Under the pieces are notes generated by a model. It ran no database searches, had not been told where the DNA came from, and saw only the letters and a program-made list of their open reading frames with translations. A stretch of DNA of 64,000 nucleotides from assembly GCF_001949145.1 (NCBI RefSeq), contig NW_019091525.1, forward strand, positions 401,663 through 465,662, written 5' to 3'. Every line of letters starts with the position of its first letter. The first letter of the stretch is position 1. This document shows positions 1-13,975 of this stretch, piece by piece. The stretch comes from Acanthaster planci (lineage: Eukaryota; Echinodermata; Asteroidea; Valvatida; Acanthasteridae). The translations under genes and the position numbers were made by a program.

Positions 1-3000
1 GGGCTTTGGGACTTACTAAATTAGCTTGTATTATCTAGACTTTATCTATGCAAAAGCTGTTGTCCTGCTCGACATACATGTATGTATCACCGATCGACCG
101 TGGGTAAAGCGTACACATGTATATTTAGTATGCATAACTTTTTGTTCAAACGTATGTATGTTTTGATATATGAATTTGATTTCAAAAAGTTTGTTTATGA
201 AAGTGAGGTGTATATGTACAGTTAATAAAGACGTGTAATAAAGAATAATTATAAAAATGTAAAGAGGAAGTGCAATTTCCACCAGTCATGTCGATTCCAA
301 GCGATGCTGTATGCACATGCACACATGTAACATAAGTACATTAACATTTTAGTTGGTAACCAACCCCAGAGCTATGCTTTTGGCACATAAAAATGGGGGT
401 GGGAGTAACCAGCTACAGGTGGTGTGGACAGTAGACGGCAAATATAAATGTACTTTGGAAAGGCGTGTGGGTTTGGTGACAAATTATTTGTGAGGGGTGC
501 ACTTTTTACTTCAAAACTTGTGAATGTTATTTTATTAAATTTTTTGGACTGAAAACCACGGTTTAGTCATGATTTTCTTAAATTGAGAATTTATAGAAAT
601 TTCATAATCAGATGGGATGATATTTTCTTGTTACGGTGGGGAGCAGGTAATGATTTTTTGACAGGGGAGGGCATTTTGGGGGCTAGGTATTTGGTTACAG
701 AACACGATTTTTATTAGTTTCCTGGGGGAATTTATCTCGGGGAATGGGGGGGCGGGGGATTCAAATGAAAGATTTCTTTTGTTCACCACTGTCCTAAATA
801 TCATACATGTAGTGCTTTTGGCGGCACGTGCTTGTGTTCAGGCAGCACAAGAAATTTCTATGTTGAGTATGGGAACCGCACACGCCCACTGTTCGTCTCT
901 CTTGCAGCACCGGACACAAACAGCTTGATTCAGAGGAAAACCGCAGCACTGTACTACTGCACATGAATTAATTATGGAAGCACCTTTCAAAATTGAATTT
1001 CAAAGCTGATTGACAAGTTGCCTTAAAAAAGCTTGTACTAAACATACATATACTTTCAGCCACTATGCAAAAAACACTTGTCTTAACCAAAATTTTGTAA
1101 CACCCGAACTCGTACTACCATAGTTAGATGTTTCGGTCTGTTGCACTATATTTGGTTTTGCATTGCACGCCAATGGTACACTGTATTAGCCCACCGCACC
1201 TGACCACCGAGCTACGGTAAGGAAATTCTGCCCTTTTTCTAGAGATCTGAGAGCTTAGACATTAATTAACGGGGCATATGCATATGTGAAGGGAAAATAA
1301 AATGACATAATGTGTGGGGCATGCACATCAAGTCAACATTTTACATGTAATGCAGTTACTGTGTGTAGGCCTAAGTTGTATGTGTAAACAAACATATACC
1401 AGTACATGTACACCACAAATTCATGAAGCCTCAGGTACAAGTACAGTGTTAGATGCAAACAACCAAACCTAAAACTGAAATGTTCACGAGCACATATTGT
1501 ATGGCAAAACTTACAAAACTGAAACTGAAAGTGCAAATACCAACAACTGTGCACACACACTGCACGGCCTCACAATTTGGGCACTGGATTACACACTAAA
1601 AGGTGACTATGTGGTACATACCGGTGCAACTGAACAGAGAACTGACATGCAGATGTATCAGTACATGTACAATGTACGATACATACAGTGTACATGGCTT
1701 GTACATGTTCAATGTATGCCATACGTACATGTACTGTACATTGAACAAACAATTGTAATATCTATAAAAAGGTATACACATGTACATTCAACACAAGTTT
1801 CAGTTTGTCAAATAATGTAAGATTTAACAACTAAAATACTCAATACACGTAACTGTACATTATGTGTAAACCAGGTCACCAATATCAAATACGTGTGCGC
1901 ATGCACATAGACAAAAAGATAACAAACGTGCTTTTTCACACTGTAAAAGAACACTTTGGAAATGATAAGATGCACACCAGAACAGTGGTACTAACATGCC
2001 TCATTTATGCAGGTTTTGTGCCTGTTGCCATGGCAATTGGTAAATGTTGTTTAAAAACGATCACATGTACGTTCAACAGTTGGTGTACATATTTGAAAAG
2101 GGAAAGTACAGCAGACTCGCATTCATTCACAAATGCACACAATCTCTGAATACAATACTCGTGTGTGTTATGATTAGTTATCAGAAGTGCTTCACAAACA
2201 ACACAAAACAGTGACAGTCACAATACATGTATTATCCTTACCTTGCTCTCTTCCTAATGTGAGGAAATAATTTGGAAATTGAAAAAATGCAGGAATGAAT
2301 GAAATGAGTAAAAAAGTAAAAATTACGAACAATATGCAAAAACATGATTGTCGTGTTTTACTATAAATGTGCCCGGCACAGTACATGTACATGTGTAAGG
2401 CGTATTTCACATGAGTTAAAAAATTACAGGTAGATGAAAACAGAGCTTTGTCCCTACATACATGTAGATGTACCTCTGGGTGACATTTACATTTACATAA
2501 CTTGAGATTGTGTATCACCATCACCCACTCAAATGTTTAGAAGCTTTGCTGTATGGAGGGAGCTTCACGCACTAGTACATGTACGATGTGCTCACACAAT
2601 GAGCATGCATCAATAAATGCAAAAAAAGAGATTGTTCTGCTTTGACTGAGCATTTGTACACACTTTAATTGAACACAAGTAGGCCTATAGTAAGCTTGGT
2701 AAGTTGCTTGAATTAAACACATGGTCTACCACATTGCTCATCACACTTTGTGAAACTGAAGGCGTTTTTCATAGGGCATGAGAAAATGGCCTGAACCTAC
2801 TGTACATGTACATGTACAGTATTTAATCTAAAATGTTGTATCGGTACCTGTTCATCCAAGTTGAAACTTACATTGGGACAGTGATTGGAGTTGAATATTT
2901 TGGTTTATAATTTCCTGAGGGGAAAAGTGAGAAAACTGTCTCCAATTTACACAACTGCATCAAAGATTTACAAATGCCAAACTCACACTCTAGCAGGTTT

Positions 3001-4032
3001 TTCTTAATATATCACTCATTAATCCATGCCTGTTTCAATGTTTGAACAAGTTTAGCAAATATGTTGGCTTGTAACATTATTGTCTGGTTTAGTTTTGGGA
3101 GTTACAGCTGTTCAAATCACTGAGAATGTACATATACATGTACGTGGGTGCAGGCATCTATGCTTTTATGCCAAGCAATAGTAATATCAGCCCACGTATC
3201 CACGTATTGCACTTGATACCATATCGCTATAGTTGGGTTGCCAAACCAATGTTGGCAAATTTTGATAAAAATTTCTTGACCATTTCCAGTATTCTGTTGC
3301 TCAAACCCCAAAAAATCCACCATAAATTCATCAGTCTCTTCTTTTATCACTGACAAGAACAAAAAACAAGAGTTTACAGGTACCGGCATATTGATGATGT
3401 GTACAATGCATGGCACATCACACTGTCACATGTCACACGAGTGCACTACATACGATTGATGGGCAGACTCCAAAGATGCACTAGCACACTCCAATGATTT
3501 ACTAAACATGTACATGTAATTCGGATCATCCAAACTACAGTTGGGACAGTGACATAAACACAAGCAGACTATTACACATAGATCAAAGTTTTACAGGCGA
3601 ACTTCATTTATCCAGCATCCTATATGTACATGTACATTTTGGTAAAAATGTCTCAAAACACAGCACATGAGTAAACATTCCTCCATTTGAGTTCCTGAAT
3701 TTTATAGCTGAAACCACACGTTTTTCTGAAAGCATTATAAAACAACATTGTACAGTAAATCATCTCTGTAAAAATATGTTTTAAAATTTAATTTTCTGCA
3801 TTATGTACCATGTGCGCCTAAATAAAAACTGCAAGAGTGAACTTAAAATTTGATCAACTGTTTCAGTACAACACCAAGGGAACACCTGCACACCCAAATT
3901 CCTGTATTCAATTCAATGAGGAAACAGAAATTTGAGGAAAAAGTGGGATTTGTTCTTGTTGGTTACTCCTTAGACATGTTAGAGAGTTTTTTGTAAAAGA
4001 ATATGACTACTCAACAAATGCAGAGCACTTCA

Positions 4033-4168
4033 CAGTACATGTGTACATGTACAGTACATGTACAGTACATGTACAGTACATGTACAGTACATGTACAGTA
4101 CATGTACTGTACATGTACAGTACATGAGTTTGCCTGCAGTACATGTACATGTTCATGTACCGTACATC
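4033..4168. repeat. GTACATGTACA 11-bp tandem array
   Basis: About eight head-to-tail copies of GTACATGTACA, followed by interrupted CATGTAC units. Each unit is almost its own reverse complement, so the tract could extrude as a cruciform. It is the longest such tract in the window, with a second one near 22.4 kb. Confidence 0.9.
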
Positions 4169-6292
4169 ATCAATTGCTGGGCTCTGTTTTATCATAGCAT
4201 AAAGGTTTGTACTTTCAGGCATTCTGATTATGGCAATGTTCTGCTCAGCTGCAATTCATCAACTCAACTATAATTATCCTCAAAGTGCATTATAATCAAG
4301 CAATGATTTGAAATTGAAATGAGGGAAATGAGTGGAGTGGCATAATTGTGGGAAGTGGTGCCACCACATCCTGAGGCAGTCAATGATTGCATTTGACTCT
4401 GAATCTCTTATGAGGAATTTTCCTTCTTGCGGCATGCATTTTTTGCACTTGTAGTAAGCGCACAGAGCAACATGTGAGCAAATGAATATTCTGTACTATC
4501 GGTATGTTTTGAATTTTAGCAACCTTCCCTAAAGCCAATCTGATTTGTGACATCTAAACGAATTAATAGACAGTCCTCAGGTCAATTATAGAGGGACTTG
4601 AGAGACTGATCGCTTCATAAATATTCACACTACATTTTCCAACCAACCATGCCAACCCTAACTAAAATGCCAAATCAAATGATGAAGTAAAAACAAAAGT
4701 TGGAAATATCAAATTTCGTTAGTGTACATTTTTTTTCAGGACGATAACTGAGGAAGTTCAAATTTTAGACCTGTGTCATACATTTACATGTAGTTAGGAA
4801 AAATCACTCAACAATGTATAGCATGTATAAAAACTTGCATACTGGCACAAGAACAAACTTGTGACTTTGTTAGCATAAGAACACAATTCGGATTTCAACA
4901 TGTACTGTACTGGTACCTGTAAGTTGTACATTTCCTTCATTTGCACTTCTTTTCGGTTGGTATGGCAATCCATGCACACAGGTACTGTACATACACCACA
5001 CGTAAAATGTACATGTACATGTATGGCACTGACAAGAAAAGCACATGATGGAGTCTAAGGGAGGAGGTTAGAGGTTGGGGAAAAACATGCCCAGAAAGGT
5101 ACAGTACCAGTAGACCGTGCATAAGGTCTGACCGGGGACAATTATATCAACAAAGCAAATACAGTGCATTTAACACAAAAACTTATGTACCGGTACCTAT
5201 ACCGTCGGGTACATGTACATGTACCTGTGATGCATAACCCCAAGGACAACTATGGTACAGTATGTACCATCCTGTGTCTACATGTAAATCACAAGAAGGC
5301 ACAAACTCCACATAAACCAATATTCGACAAACAGACCAAATCAAACAACCAACCTACATGTACATGTACACATACTGCAATATACTGTCTCCATGTGGAA
5401 AGACACAAAATTTATTTGTCTCTTTGAACATACATGTACAGTACATGTAACAGTACACAAACTTAAATGTGTGTACTTGTTCTGAATCTGTTAAGTTTCC
5501 TTACAAAATTGTTACAAGTCTTGCTTTCAATATGTGCGGGTAAGTAATATGTAACATCCGTTTAGCGTACATGTACTGGTATACATAGTAAAGCATGTCA
5601 AGTGGGCCTGTGGCAAATATAATTTATTGATTTTATGCCACCGATACTATCAAGCATGTACATGTACATCAATTGAAATGTGCTAAAATCACATAACAAA
5701 CCAGCTACATGTACCAGCAAAAAAAAAAGATACTTCAATCTGACAAGATACATGTACATGCAAATGAAATGACGCATGACATTTCACACGTTTGAATCTC
5801 CTGGAAAGAAAACCACACAAATGCATATTGAATATGTACAATTAATACCAGTACATGTACACATACCAGCAAAGAAAACTGTGTTACTCAAACACACACA
5901 TTTATGCCACACTTTTTTTCTGCTGATTGACTCCATAAAATCTGCATACATGTATGTTCCAAGGTACACGTACATGTACTGTACATGAAGTACATGTAAG
6001 GTACATGTTTATGCTTGTAGCACTCATGTGAGTATTACACTCACATTAATCCTTACACAGCTATACTTGTGGGGTATTTCCTTTGTTCTTGTGTACAAAA
6101 CTCCCACACAACACGAAAAAAATTTCAAATCACTCCAATTTAAACCAAATTCACTTTCCTGGGTTGAAGTTTCGATCGTATGTCCCTTATATAAAACATT
6201 TCAATTTGCAACAGATTTTTATCCATCAAAATTTTCCCCTTTTGAGTTATTTCCAAATATCAGTTTCATGAAACTCTTGTGGATTTTGGTAC

Positions 6293-6322
6293 CCCACAAG
6301 GTAAAAACTGGCCTTGTGGGGT
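6293..6322. repeat. CCCCACAAGG hairpin
   Basis: CCCCACAAGG and CCTTGTGGGG form a perfect 10-bp stem around a roughly 10-base loop. GCCACAAGGCCCC follows 30 bp later. It could be an end of a palindromic repeat like the one at 10.1 kb. Confidence 0.5.
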
Positions 6323-8377
6323 AGTTCACATTGTTCCGGTATGCCACAAGGCCCCATGTATTAGCGCAGATGTACACGTACCAGGGTAACACACTTCATG
6401 ATTCTTACTGACCACATGCATGAGTGATACATGTACATGTAATATTAACATGAAGAGGTACATGTACATGTATACAGGTCATGTATGTACATGATATGAA
6501 CATATGAAACAGTTTGCGACATTTCTCCCATTTAGCAAGCATTTGTGATACAGACAGCTTTGGCACCATCTATTTACAAACACTATAATTTTTTCAGAAA
6601 TTTTCTTTATGTACAAATACATGTATAAAGTATAGAAAATCCAAACAGTTGGATTCAAACTGTTTACTTTTACTTTCAATAAATTCCCTTTCTATTTATG
6701 ATTTCTATCGCTCGAGTGAATGCCTGTATGTACGTGTACATAAAGCTGTATCATAGAAGCTTACCATCATGCAAAATAGACTAAAGATTTTACGTGTACT
6801 GGTAAATGTGTAACCCATCACCCGTGGAATAGCCTGAAAAGAGAAAGCAAAAACAGAATTACCTCCAAAGGTGAAAAGTCAAAGATTTCCCAAAGATTTA
6901 AGCTGTATACCAGTACACAAGAAAGGATGAATACATGTACATGTATACTGGAAGCCACAGATGGAACTTGTACAAAGCTCTCAAACCCCAGTGTAACCAG
7001 GATAATACAGGTATTCTTATTCATGAAGAGTGGAGCAGAATGGAGTGACCTGTCAAGGAGCCACCTCCTAATAGCATGCACATACACGTACAATGTACAT
7101 GTACATGTATGTACGGTAATGTACATGTATACATCATGCTGTTCAATTCTTCTTCAAAAGACGCATTGTGGGAAGCAAATGCACAGAAACCTACATTGTC
7201 AACACCGCTATACATGTACTGTACTTGTGGTCATTTTTCATGCACAATTAAAATGGTGGTCAAAGACCTACCAGAACACTTAATTTACTTTGTTAATACA
7301 TGTACATGTAATTCTTCTTATCAATATTGATTTTATAGTACTTTTAAGCCTTTATCCTGACGGTTCCCAGTGATTCTCTTACCATTTTAGTTTTCTACTT
7401 TTAAATGGTTTTTGTTCCACTTTAAGGAAGGATTAATTGGCTTTCAAGCTACAGTGGTTTATTTTCACTTTTATTAATCCTGGCCGCCTTAAAGTGGGTT
7501 CTTATGGTTTGTTGTTTGATGTTTGTCTTTTTCTTTATATACATGTCCTTGTTTGTTGTTTACTCTTGTTTGGCCGAATAAATAATAATAATGATAATAA
7601 TACCTTCATAACAGCAATCTTCTGTTATGACTGACATCCACTTTTGATTGTATTTCTTTTTAATGGAAAAGCCTAGATGTCCACAAATCTCAGGTACATG
7701 TACTCAGCATCGATCTGCAAAATATTTTGCTGCCAATATCACTATGGACAAGATGATTTTGAATGCTGACCATGATGCACATTTCACAGCATTTTTTGCA
7801 CTGTAAACATGTGCCAACTCAGATATACAATGTAAAAACATTAATTTCACATGAAACACTGACAAACCTACATGTACATGTATGTACGTAACTAAACCAA
7901 AACACAAATCTACACTGACTGAAGTGTTATAATTTTTAGTACTTTTGGAAAGTTTTTAAATTGACAAGATGGTGTTGCCATACACATGAACGATAAAGTA
8001 TGACATGGTGGGGTCCAGTCGAGGAAGAATTACTCATCTTGCAATTTTATTGTGCACTAGACTGCACTGGGACAAGCACAGCGTCCTCATCCTAAATTAT
8101 GAATTTTAACTTTCAAACTCCACTGCATCATGCATACTAAACATATGGTTGTGTCAAACTGTGGAATCTGATCCAGCAATTGTTATCATACTCTCACATT
8201 TCTGGATCAGACCCAGATCAGATCCTTCCTGAAATGGGGATCATATCCAGATCAGACCCCATCCACCTCATCTACACCTTCAGTCAATCCTCCTTTGATC
8301 CCCCTTGTGAAATAAAGGGTAAATGCTGTGACCTGAAAGATTAATCCACTGAGCCAACTGACCCATTTGAAGAAGGA

Positions 8378-8536
8378 TATGGGACGGAAAGACCCTTCCC
8401 CGCCTTTGTGTTGGTTACTGTTTGATCGGAATCCCAGGAATTCTTTACAGAATTCTAGGGGGGATGTGTTAGGTAACAATAGTCTAGAGTGTGTATAGGG
8501 ATTGGACAGGTAAGGGGGGTACCCCTCCGTCCCATA
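8378..8536. repeat. ATATGGGACGGA inverted repeat
   Basis: ATATGGGACGGA (8378-8389) and TCCGTCCCATAT (8525-8536) form a perfect 12-bp inverted pair about 135 bp apart. This suggests a small MITE; target duplications are not clear. Confidence 0.5.
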
Positions 8537-9680
8537 TCTTGCCTGGTATAAACTGACCCCAACAAGCTCAGGGTTAGTGAAGCAGTGACAATGTCATTGG
8601 TAAAGGAAACAAATGTTGGAGTTCTGCCTACCATTTAAGCAACATTTGCAGTTCTTCTGTAAACTCTTACAAAAAAGTGGAACATGTAAAAACACTCAAT
8701 TTCACATCCATGAAGGGAATGACTCAAGTTTTGAATTTGAGATAATTATTGCCACCTTCAGTGAGTAATGTAAAAAGCAATACAAATACACTCGTACATA
8801 CATCAATTACAATCCACAGTACATTCCAATGGATGCAGCATCTACAATAATATGGGCACTGGCCATACATGTGGGAAAAAATAGCGATTGTAAAAACCAA
8901 TTACATGTAGCCGAATATTAAGAAACCACTTACCCAGTTCTCTGTTTAAAAAACAAAATAAAACCTTGTAAAGACATACATGTATTCTGGTGTGCCTATG
9001 CTAATATACATGTAGAAAATTAAATGTATAAGCACAAGAAATTCCACTGTATCACAGACAGTTGTTCATATTTCACAGCAGGTACCGGTAATACACTGGG
9101 TCTTGCATAAATGTAGCCTACATGACACTGATGTATAATTGATCCTTTCAGTAGGTAGCTGTTTCTCCCGTGTCTCTTGTCCTCATACAGGTGGAGAAAA
9201 TTGGACAACTAGCCTGTCACAACCCTGAAAGATGACAACCCGATTTGGTGACGTGTGAATTTCTGGGGTTTCCTGTTCGCATGGCATGGAATTGGTTTCC
9301 ACATCATGCATCATCAGTATCTTCAGCCAAGCAATGAATTAAAATCATTGGGGCCAATTTTCACAGATACTGGGGAGAAGGAAAAGAGCTTGAACGGATG
9401 TTGATTATCAACTGCCAAGAAGGCAGAGAAACTGAAGCACAAAGAATGGCAGCAGAGTCAAATCACCTGTTAGTCCTTGAAATAAGGGTAGAAAGAAAAA
9501 GAAATGTTTCCAGCATGCTGAAATTCCATGGGGAGATGAACATAAATGTAAAAGAACAAGCACCTGTACATGAGGAGACTGACGGTAGAAAAGCAGACCC
9601 AACTCCACAAACGAATAGCAAAAAATAGAAAGCAAAACAAAAACACCCAAAAGTATAAAATAAACAAAACAAAATTCAAG

Positions 9681-9769
9681 AAAACAAACAAACAAACAAA
9701 CAAACAAACAAACAACCCCAACACCCCAACAAACAAACAAACAAACAAACAAATAAAATAATAATAAAA
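9681..9769. repeat. (AAAC)n simple repeat
   Basis: Two runs of CAAA units are separated by CAACCCCAACACCCCAAC and followed by AAATAAAATAATAATAAAA. Open frames over this stretch are artefacts of the repeat. Confidence 0.95.
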
Positions 9770-10107
9770 TTTGTCAGAACTTTTAAAACTACAACAGAAA
9801 CCCCAAACAAAACCACCCTTGTGCATTAGATTCCCATCACAGATTCCTATGGCAAATTATGCATACTTCATGGTCAAGTAAACAATCAGAAATTCTGATT
9901 TCCTTATTGGAATGTGCAGCTTCATGCATCAGTTCTCACAAGTGCACACGTTGAAGAACTCTCAAGCAATTTATTTACTTTTTTAATGGATGTCATGATA
10001 TTTCATCATTTGCTAATACATGCGTTGCAGGCATTAGGTGTGAAAAACAGGGTAGGCTTTCACCGTGTTCAGGGGACAAGTTCTTTTGTTAAGGAAATTT
10101 AAACCGA

Positions 10108-10194
10108 GTTGTGGGGACATTTCTGAGTCTCCACAATGTTTTCGGTCCCCACAAAATAGGTAAAATGTCAAGTGTACATGTATGTCCCCACAAC
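10108..10194. repeat. GTTGTGGGGACAT inverted repeat
   Basis: A perfect 13-bp inverted pair, GTTGTGGGGACAT at 10108-10120 and ATGTCCCCACAAC at 10182-10194, with an internal GGTCCCCACAA. Likely a small palindromic mobile repeat. Confidence 0.65.
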
Positions 10195-10625
10195 TACGGT
10201 GCGGGAGTACATGCGTGTGAATCAACAATTGCGCGTACTCCATTCCTTTGCATTACACTTCCTTGTAAAATTCAAAATGACATCGTAATTTAGTACGCTA
10301 TACACATACGTGTACATATAAAAATGTGGGAAATGACATACAGGTACATGTACCCTGTACTGGTACATGTACGCACAGTACTACTAAACATACCCCTGCT
10401 TCCTTCTAGGGGTGTGTAGGAGGAGGAGGGTAGGGAGAAGAGAAGGGAGGTGCAGAAAAGAAAACCCAAACAAGAACCTCAATTTATGCAAGATATTCTT
10501 AATACCGGTGGGACAGCTACTATAACATGATCCAATATGTAATTCACAAACTAAATCCAACAGAACAGGATGCTGTAAAACCTCGCCTATGACTAATGGA
10601 AGAACTGAGATTGCAAGTCCATGTA

Positions 10626-11329
10626 CAGTGGAACGCTGCTATACCGAATGCTGCTATACCAAACATTCAGCTGTATCGAACATTGTCCTTGGCTCCCAAT
10701 AATTTGTGCACAGAACCTACCGGTACCAAACACTATTCAGTTGCCGTTTGTAATTCCTGAACGTCAACATGACAAAAAAGTCCGTGTTTTTTATGTTGGA
10801 AAGTGACAAGTGGCCATTATTTCCCCATAGATTAGAAGGGAAAGCCACTAGTTGTCAACGGCACATGTATTGAATAGACCCTGGTTTTGTGACTCCATAT
10901 GATCGGGTGCGGAAGAAAACCGCACGTACGCACACAGTGGCATTGCACTAACAATAGTCTAAAGAGGGCGCTGCTGATACAAAAATTAACCGAGATTCGC
11001 CACAGCATGCATCACAGATCGATACTAAGCAGTTGTTTCACAACTTTTAGGATAAACTTGATATCAATTTTTGACTCACGTTTAAATAAAAAACAAAAAT
11101 AATTAACAGATACATTTCTGGAAACCTTAAACTTGAATGCAATGGCAAAACATCACGGAAACAGCGAACCAAGGTATCACAAGAGGGTGCACTTCGGTCA
11201 GACAATTAAGAGAGGGCACTATTCAACATGGCAACGAAACGTTCAGCAGTTAAATTCCCTACACCAAATGACTGCTGTACCGAACATTTACAAGGACCCC
11301 ATCTCGTTCATTATAGCGGCGTTCCACTG
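10626..11329. mobile_element. Non-autonomous pogo/Tigger-like element
   Basis: About 704 bp with terminal inverted repeats CAGTGGAACGCTGCTATACC (left) and TATAGCGGCGTTCCACTG (right). This is the CAGTNGAACNNCNCTATA-type terminus of pogo/Tigger Tc1-mariner elements. The left flank is TA, the expected target site; the right flank is TT, so one base has mutated. Near each end are repeats of CTGCTATACC/GTACCGAACATT. No transposase was recognised in the interior. Confidence 0.75.
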
Positions 11330-11807
11330 TTTGTGATACGGACGGAAGACAAGGGACATGTACACGTACATGTACGTGTACATGTATGTGTACCGTATTT
11401 GCGTCCAAGGCAACTTTATCAACTGTCAGACAGCATGTACATGTATATGTATATACCGGTACATGTAACCCAAGTGCCACACGCTCAGAAGATCTTCAAC
11501 TTGGATTCCCCAAGTGCACATGTACATGTACAATGTACACAATGTGTAAAGTTTATAAAGTTCATATACAGATGAATGTACATGTACATGTATTTTTGAC
11601 ATTTACATGTACATGTACGGCCAAGTACTGAAGTACATGTACATGTAAAGTCTGATGAATAGGATGAATTATGAATGCTGCATGTACATCAAAACATTGG
11701 ACTTGTGTTCAATTTCCCAGTGTGAACTGCTGGATCAGCTTCATCCATTGACTCTCACTTGAGTCTCCATCAGACACAAGAGAGCACTGAGAACAAGCTT
11801 TTTGTGA

Positions 11808-12125
11808 GTTAAATTTGAATAAATCTAGTGCACTGAGTAAATCTGATTGGCTTGATTGCACATTTAAACATAACAATTTGAATTCCCCAGACTATAAAAG
11901 ACACTGTTATACCTTATTACTTGGGGCATGCTTTTATATATTGATCACCATCTCTGAAATGGACTGGTTCCTTTACAAGTGCCCTTCTATCCATTGAAAA
12001 GAGTGTATTGGTAGCAAAAGCTTGCCCCCCATGAGGTACTGTACAGGGGTTTAGCAACAGCTTCTTTAGTATGGAGAGCTGAAATTTAAAGAACTTGGTG
12101 TACCACATTTTGTTCAAACTTACAT
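11808..12125. mobile_element. Foldback element, copy 1
   Basis: Shares with 26.19-26.48 kb a core GACCACCATCTCTG(G)AATG...CTGGTTCCTTT...CATCCATTGA and arms containing AAACATAACAATTTGAATT and CAGACT(A)TAAAGACACTGT. The left arm begins AATTTGAATAAATCTAGTGC; the right end has GGTGTACCACATTTTGTTCA, its degenerate reverse complement. No coding capacity. Confidence 0.55.
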
Positions 12126-13975
12126 GTACATGTAACTTGAAAAGGGCTTTTTGGAGGCTGCACTTACATGTATGTATAGACTTATCCGAAATTACACATC
12201 ATACATGTAACTGTGGTGGCACTGCACTCACACGCACATTCTTCAGCTTGACGGGTGTGTGTATTTAGCAAATCCACGACACACTATTGGTCAATTAAGC
12301 AGGCATGTAATGGGCATGTACCACAGGTGTCCATGAGCACTGTACCACTACAGTTAATGGCTTTTAATTCTGGTTCATGTATGTCCCTGTGTTTTGGCTT
12401 ACATGTACATGTACCATGTATGTACCATTATACTTAGCAGATCCACAGATTATCAGTCACGTGCTGTAAGATATACATGTATGTACCAGGTGTACAGGAA
12501 CATGTGCATTTTCCAAGGTTGCACACTGTACCCAATTGCCTTGTTCTGCAGAATGATGCCATGTGTTAATCAAGTCTCAAATTGTAAGAGCAGACTGAGT
12601 TATTGTTGGGTGTAAGTTCAGGACCACAATCCATGAGATACATGAGCACACAAGTCAAGGGAATCAAGTTCAATACTGTACATATGCTAAGAATGAATTA
12701 CATGTACATGAATTGAGCTGATAATCATGCCTGCTCAACTACTGGAATGAATGTTACGGAAGTTAAAATGTGTTAATACATGTACCTGCACCGCACACCA
12801 GAGAGAAATGAAAGCAAATGGATGCACTCAAAGGGAGAGTTATTCAGGAAAATAACATGCAAATAATGAGGAAAAAATGCAATCAAACATGCTTACTCCC
12901 TGAGATTATTGCCATGAGGAATAAATGAATGAAAAGAGGAAGGAAATGGAACATAAAATGTTTAACAAAGGTCTACACCGTTGAATCAATATAAAATGGC
13001 ACAAAAATATGTTCGTAATGCAAGAAATTTTTAAAAAGCTGGCCTTACATATGAAGTTTACACAAACAAAATAATAGTGTTGGTCACTGCTTTATTACAT
13101 GAATGTGTGCGCAGCAGAGAAGTTTGCCTCAGACAATTTCAATTTTTACATCGCAAGAAATCAAAAGGACACAAATGGCATGTAAAGTGTGAATGAAGTA
13201 CACATAATGTACGTGCTACAACTGACCTACAAGTACATGTATGTTCGTACAGGTAATGCATGTACCGGTGCATGTACATGTAAAATCCTGGTTGACTGTA
13301 CTCTTTCTGCTTAATTTGAATTATACACATACATGTATGATGTACATGTATTACTACTGTTGAGTGCACTCTGCCACTGGCAGTGTAGCACCTCCTAGAG
13401 ATGCCTTGCATGCTTGACCCTTGACCTGTGTAACTTTCATGTTGTCATGATAAGCTGGTCACATTAAAGTGTTCCCAGAATAAAAGGTCGCCGCCTGCAT
13501 TGTCATGAAACAACTACATGTACTACCTGTGCCGGTAGGTAACGGTATGAAGTAAACTACAAGTTTTCTTGCTTTAGTGCAAATAGCAAAATTTATACAT
13601 GTCTTGTGGTTTCTCATGCAAAAAAACTAAAACACAAAACATCACTGTGTGAAATTGCCGGCAGTTTGACAGGGAATTGTTACAGGTTTTACAAAACTTG
13701 CTGTAAATACATGTAAATTGATGACAATGAATACTACGGATACTGTCCTTCTGGCATGTTTACCATGAGATTTATTCCTTCGCCACCGTTTCAGAATATT
13801 GCAATCTTAAAAAATACGACCACATGCTTTTTATTTTAAAAAAATGGTCAGAAATATAAAGCAGCAACCACGTTGGATAGCTCAAAAAACAGGAAAAAAA
13901 ACTGTGGCCTTGCAGTTCACTAACAACTCCTTCAAAGCAAACAGGTTGCTAGCTGTGGTGGTTCCCACAGGCCCC
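12126..13975. other. Gene-free stretch between a foldback element and MITE copy 1
   Basis: No gene seen. Contains interspersed TACATGTA words and short frames that carry no domain. Confidence 0.5.

Larger units (their letters stand above)
1..10107. other. Gene-free stretch, TACATGTA-rich
   Basis: No coding exon recognised on either strand. Contains many dozens of TACATGTA, GTACATGTAC and TACCGGTA palindromes, the 11-bp array at 4.0-4.2 kb, a CCCCACAAGG hairpin at 6.3 kb, a GATCAGACC-rich stretch at 8.16-8.27 kb, an inverted pair at 8.4-8.5 kb and the (AAAC)n repeat at 9.7 kb. It may be intronic to the minus-strand Rab-effector gene. Confidence 0.5.

Noticed and set aside
1497-1820. 107-codon plus frame rich in Tyr, Cys, His, Val and Met, and similar frames at 4.0-7.3 and 11.2-11.6 kb
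   Set aside because: TACATGTA repeats translate as YMY, TCTC and HVHV in all frames; no protein family resemblance.
4033-4168. Possible CRISPR-like array
   Set aside because: Direct 11-bp tandem units with no spacers, in a eukaryotic genome.
9408-9826. Long minus-strand frames of about 115 codons (MFVCLFVCWGV..., MHKGGFVW...)
   Set aside because: Produced by the (AAAC)n simple repeat, which lacks stops in several frames.
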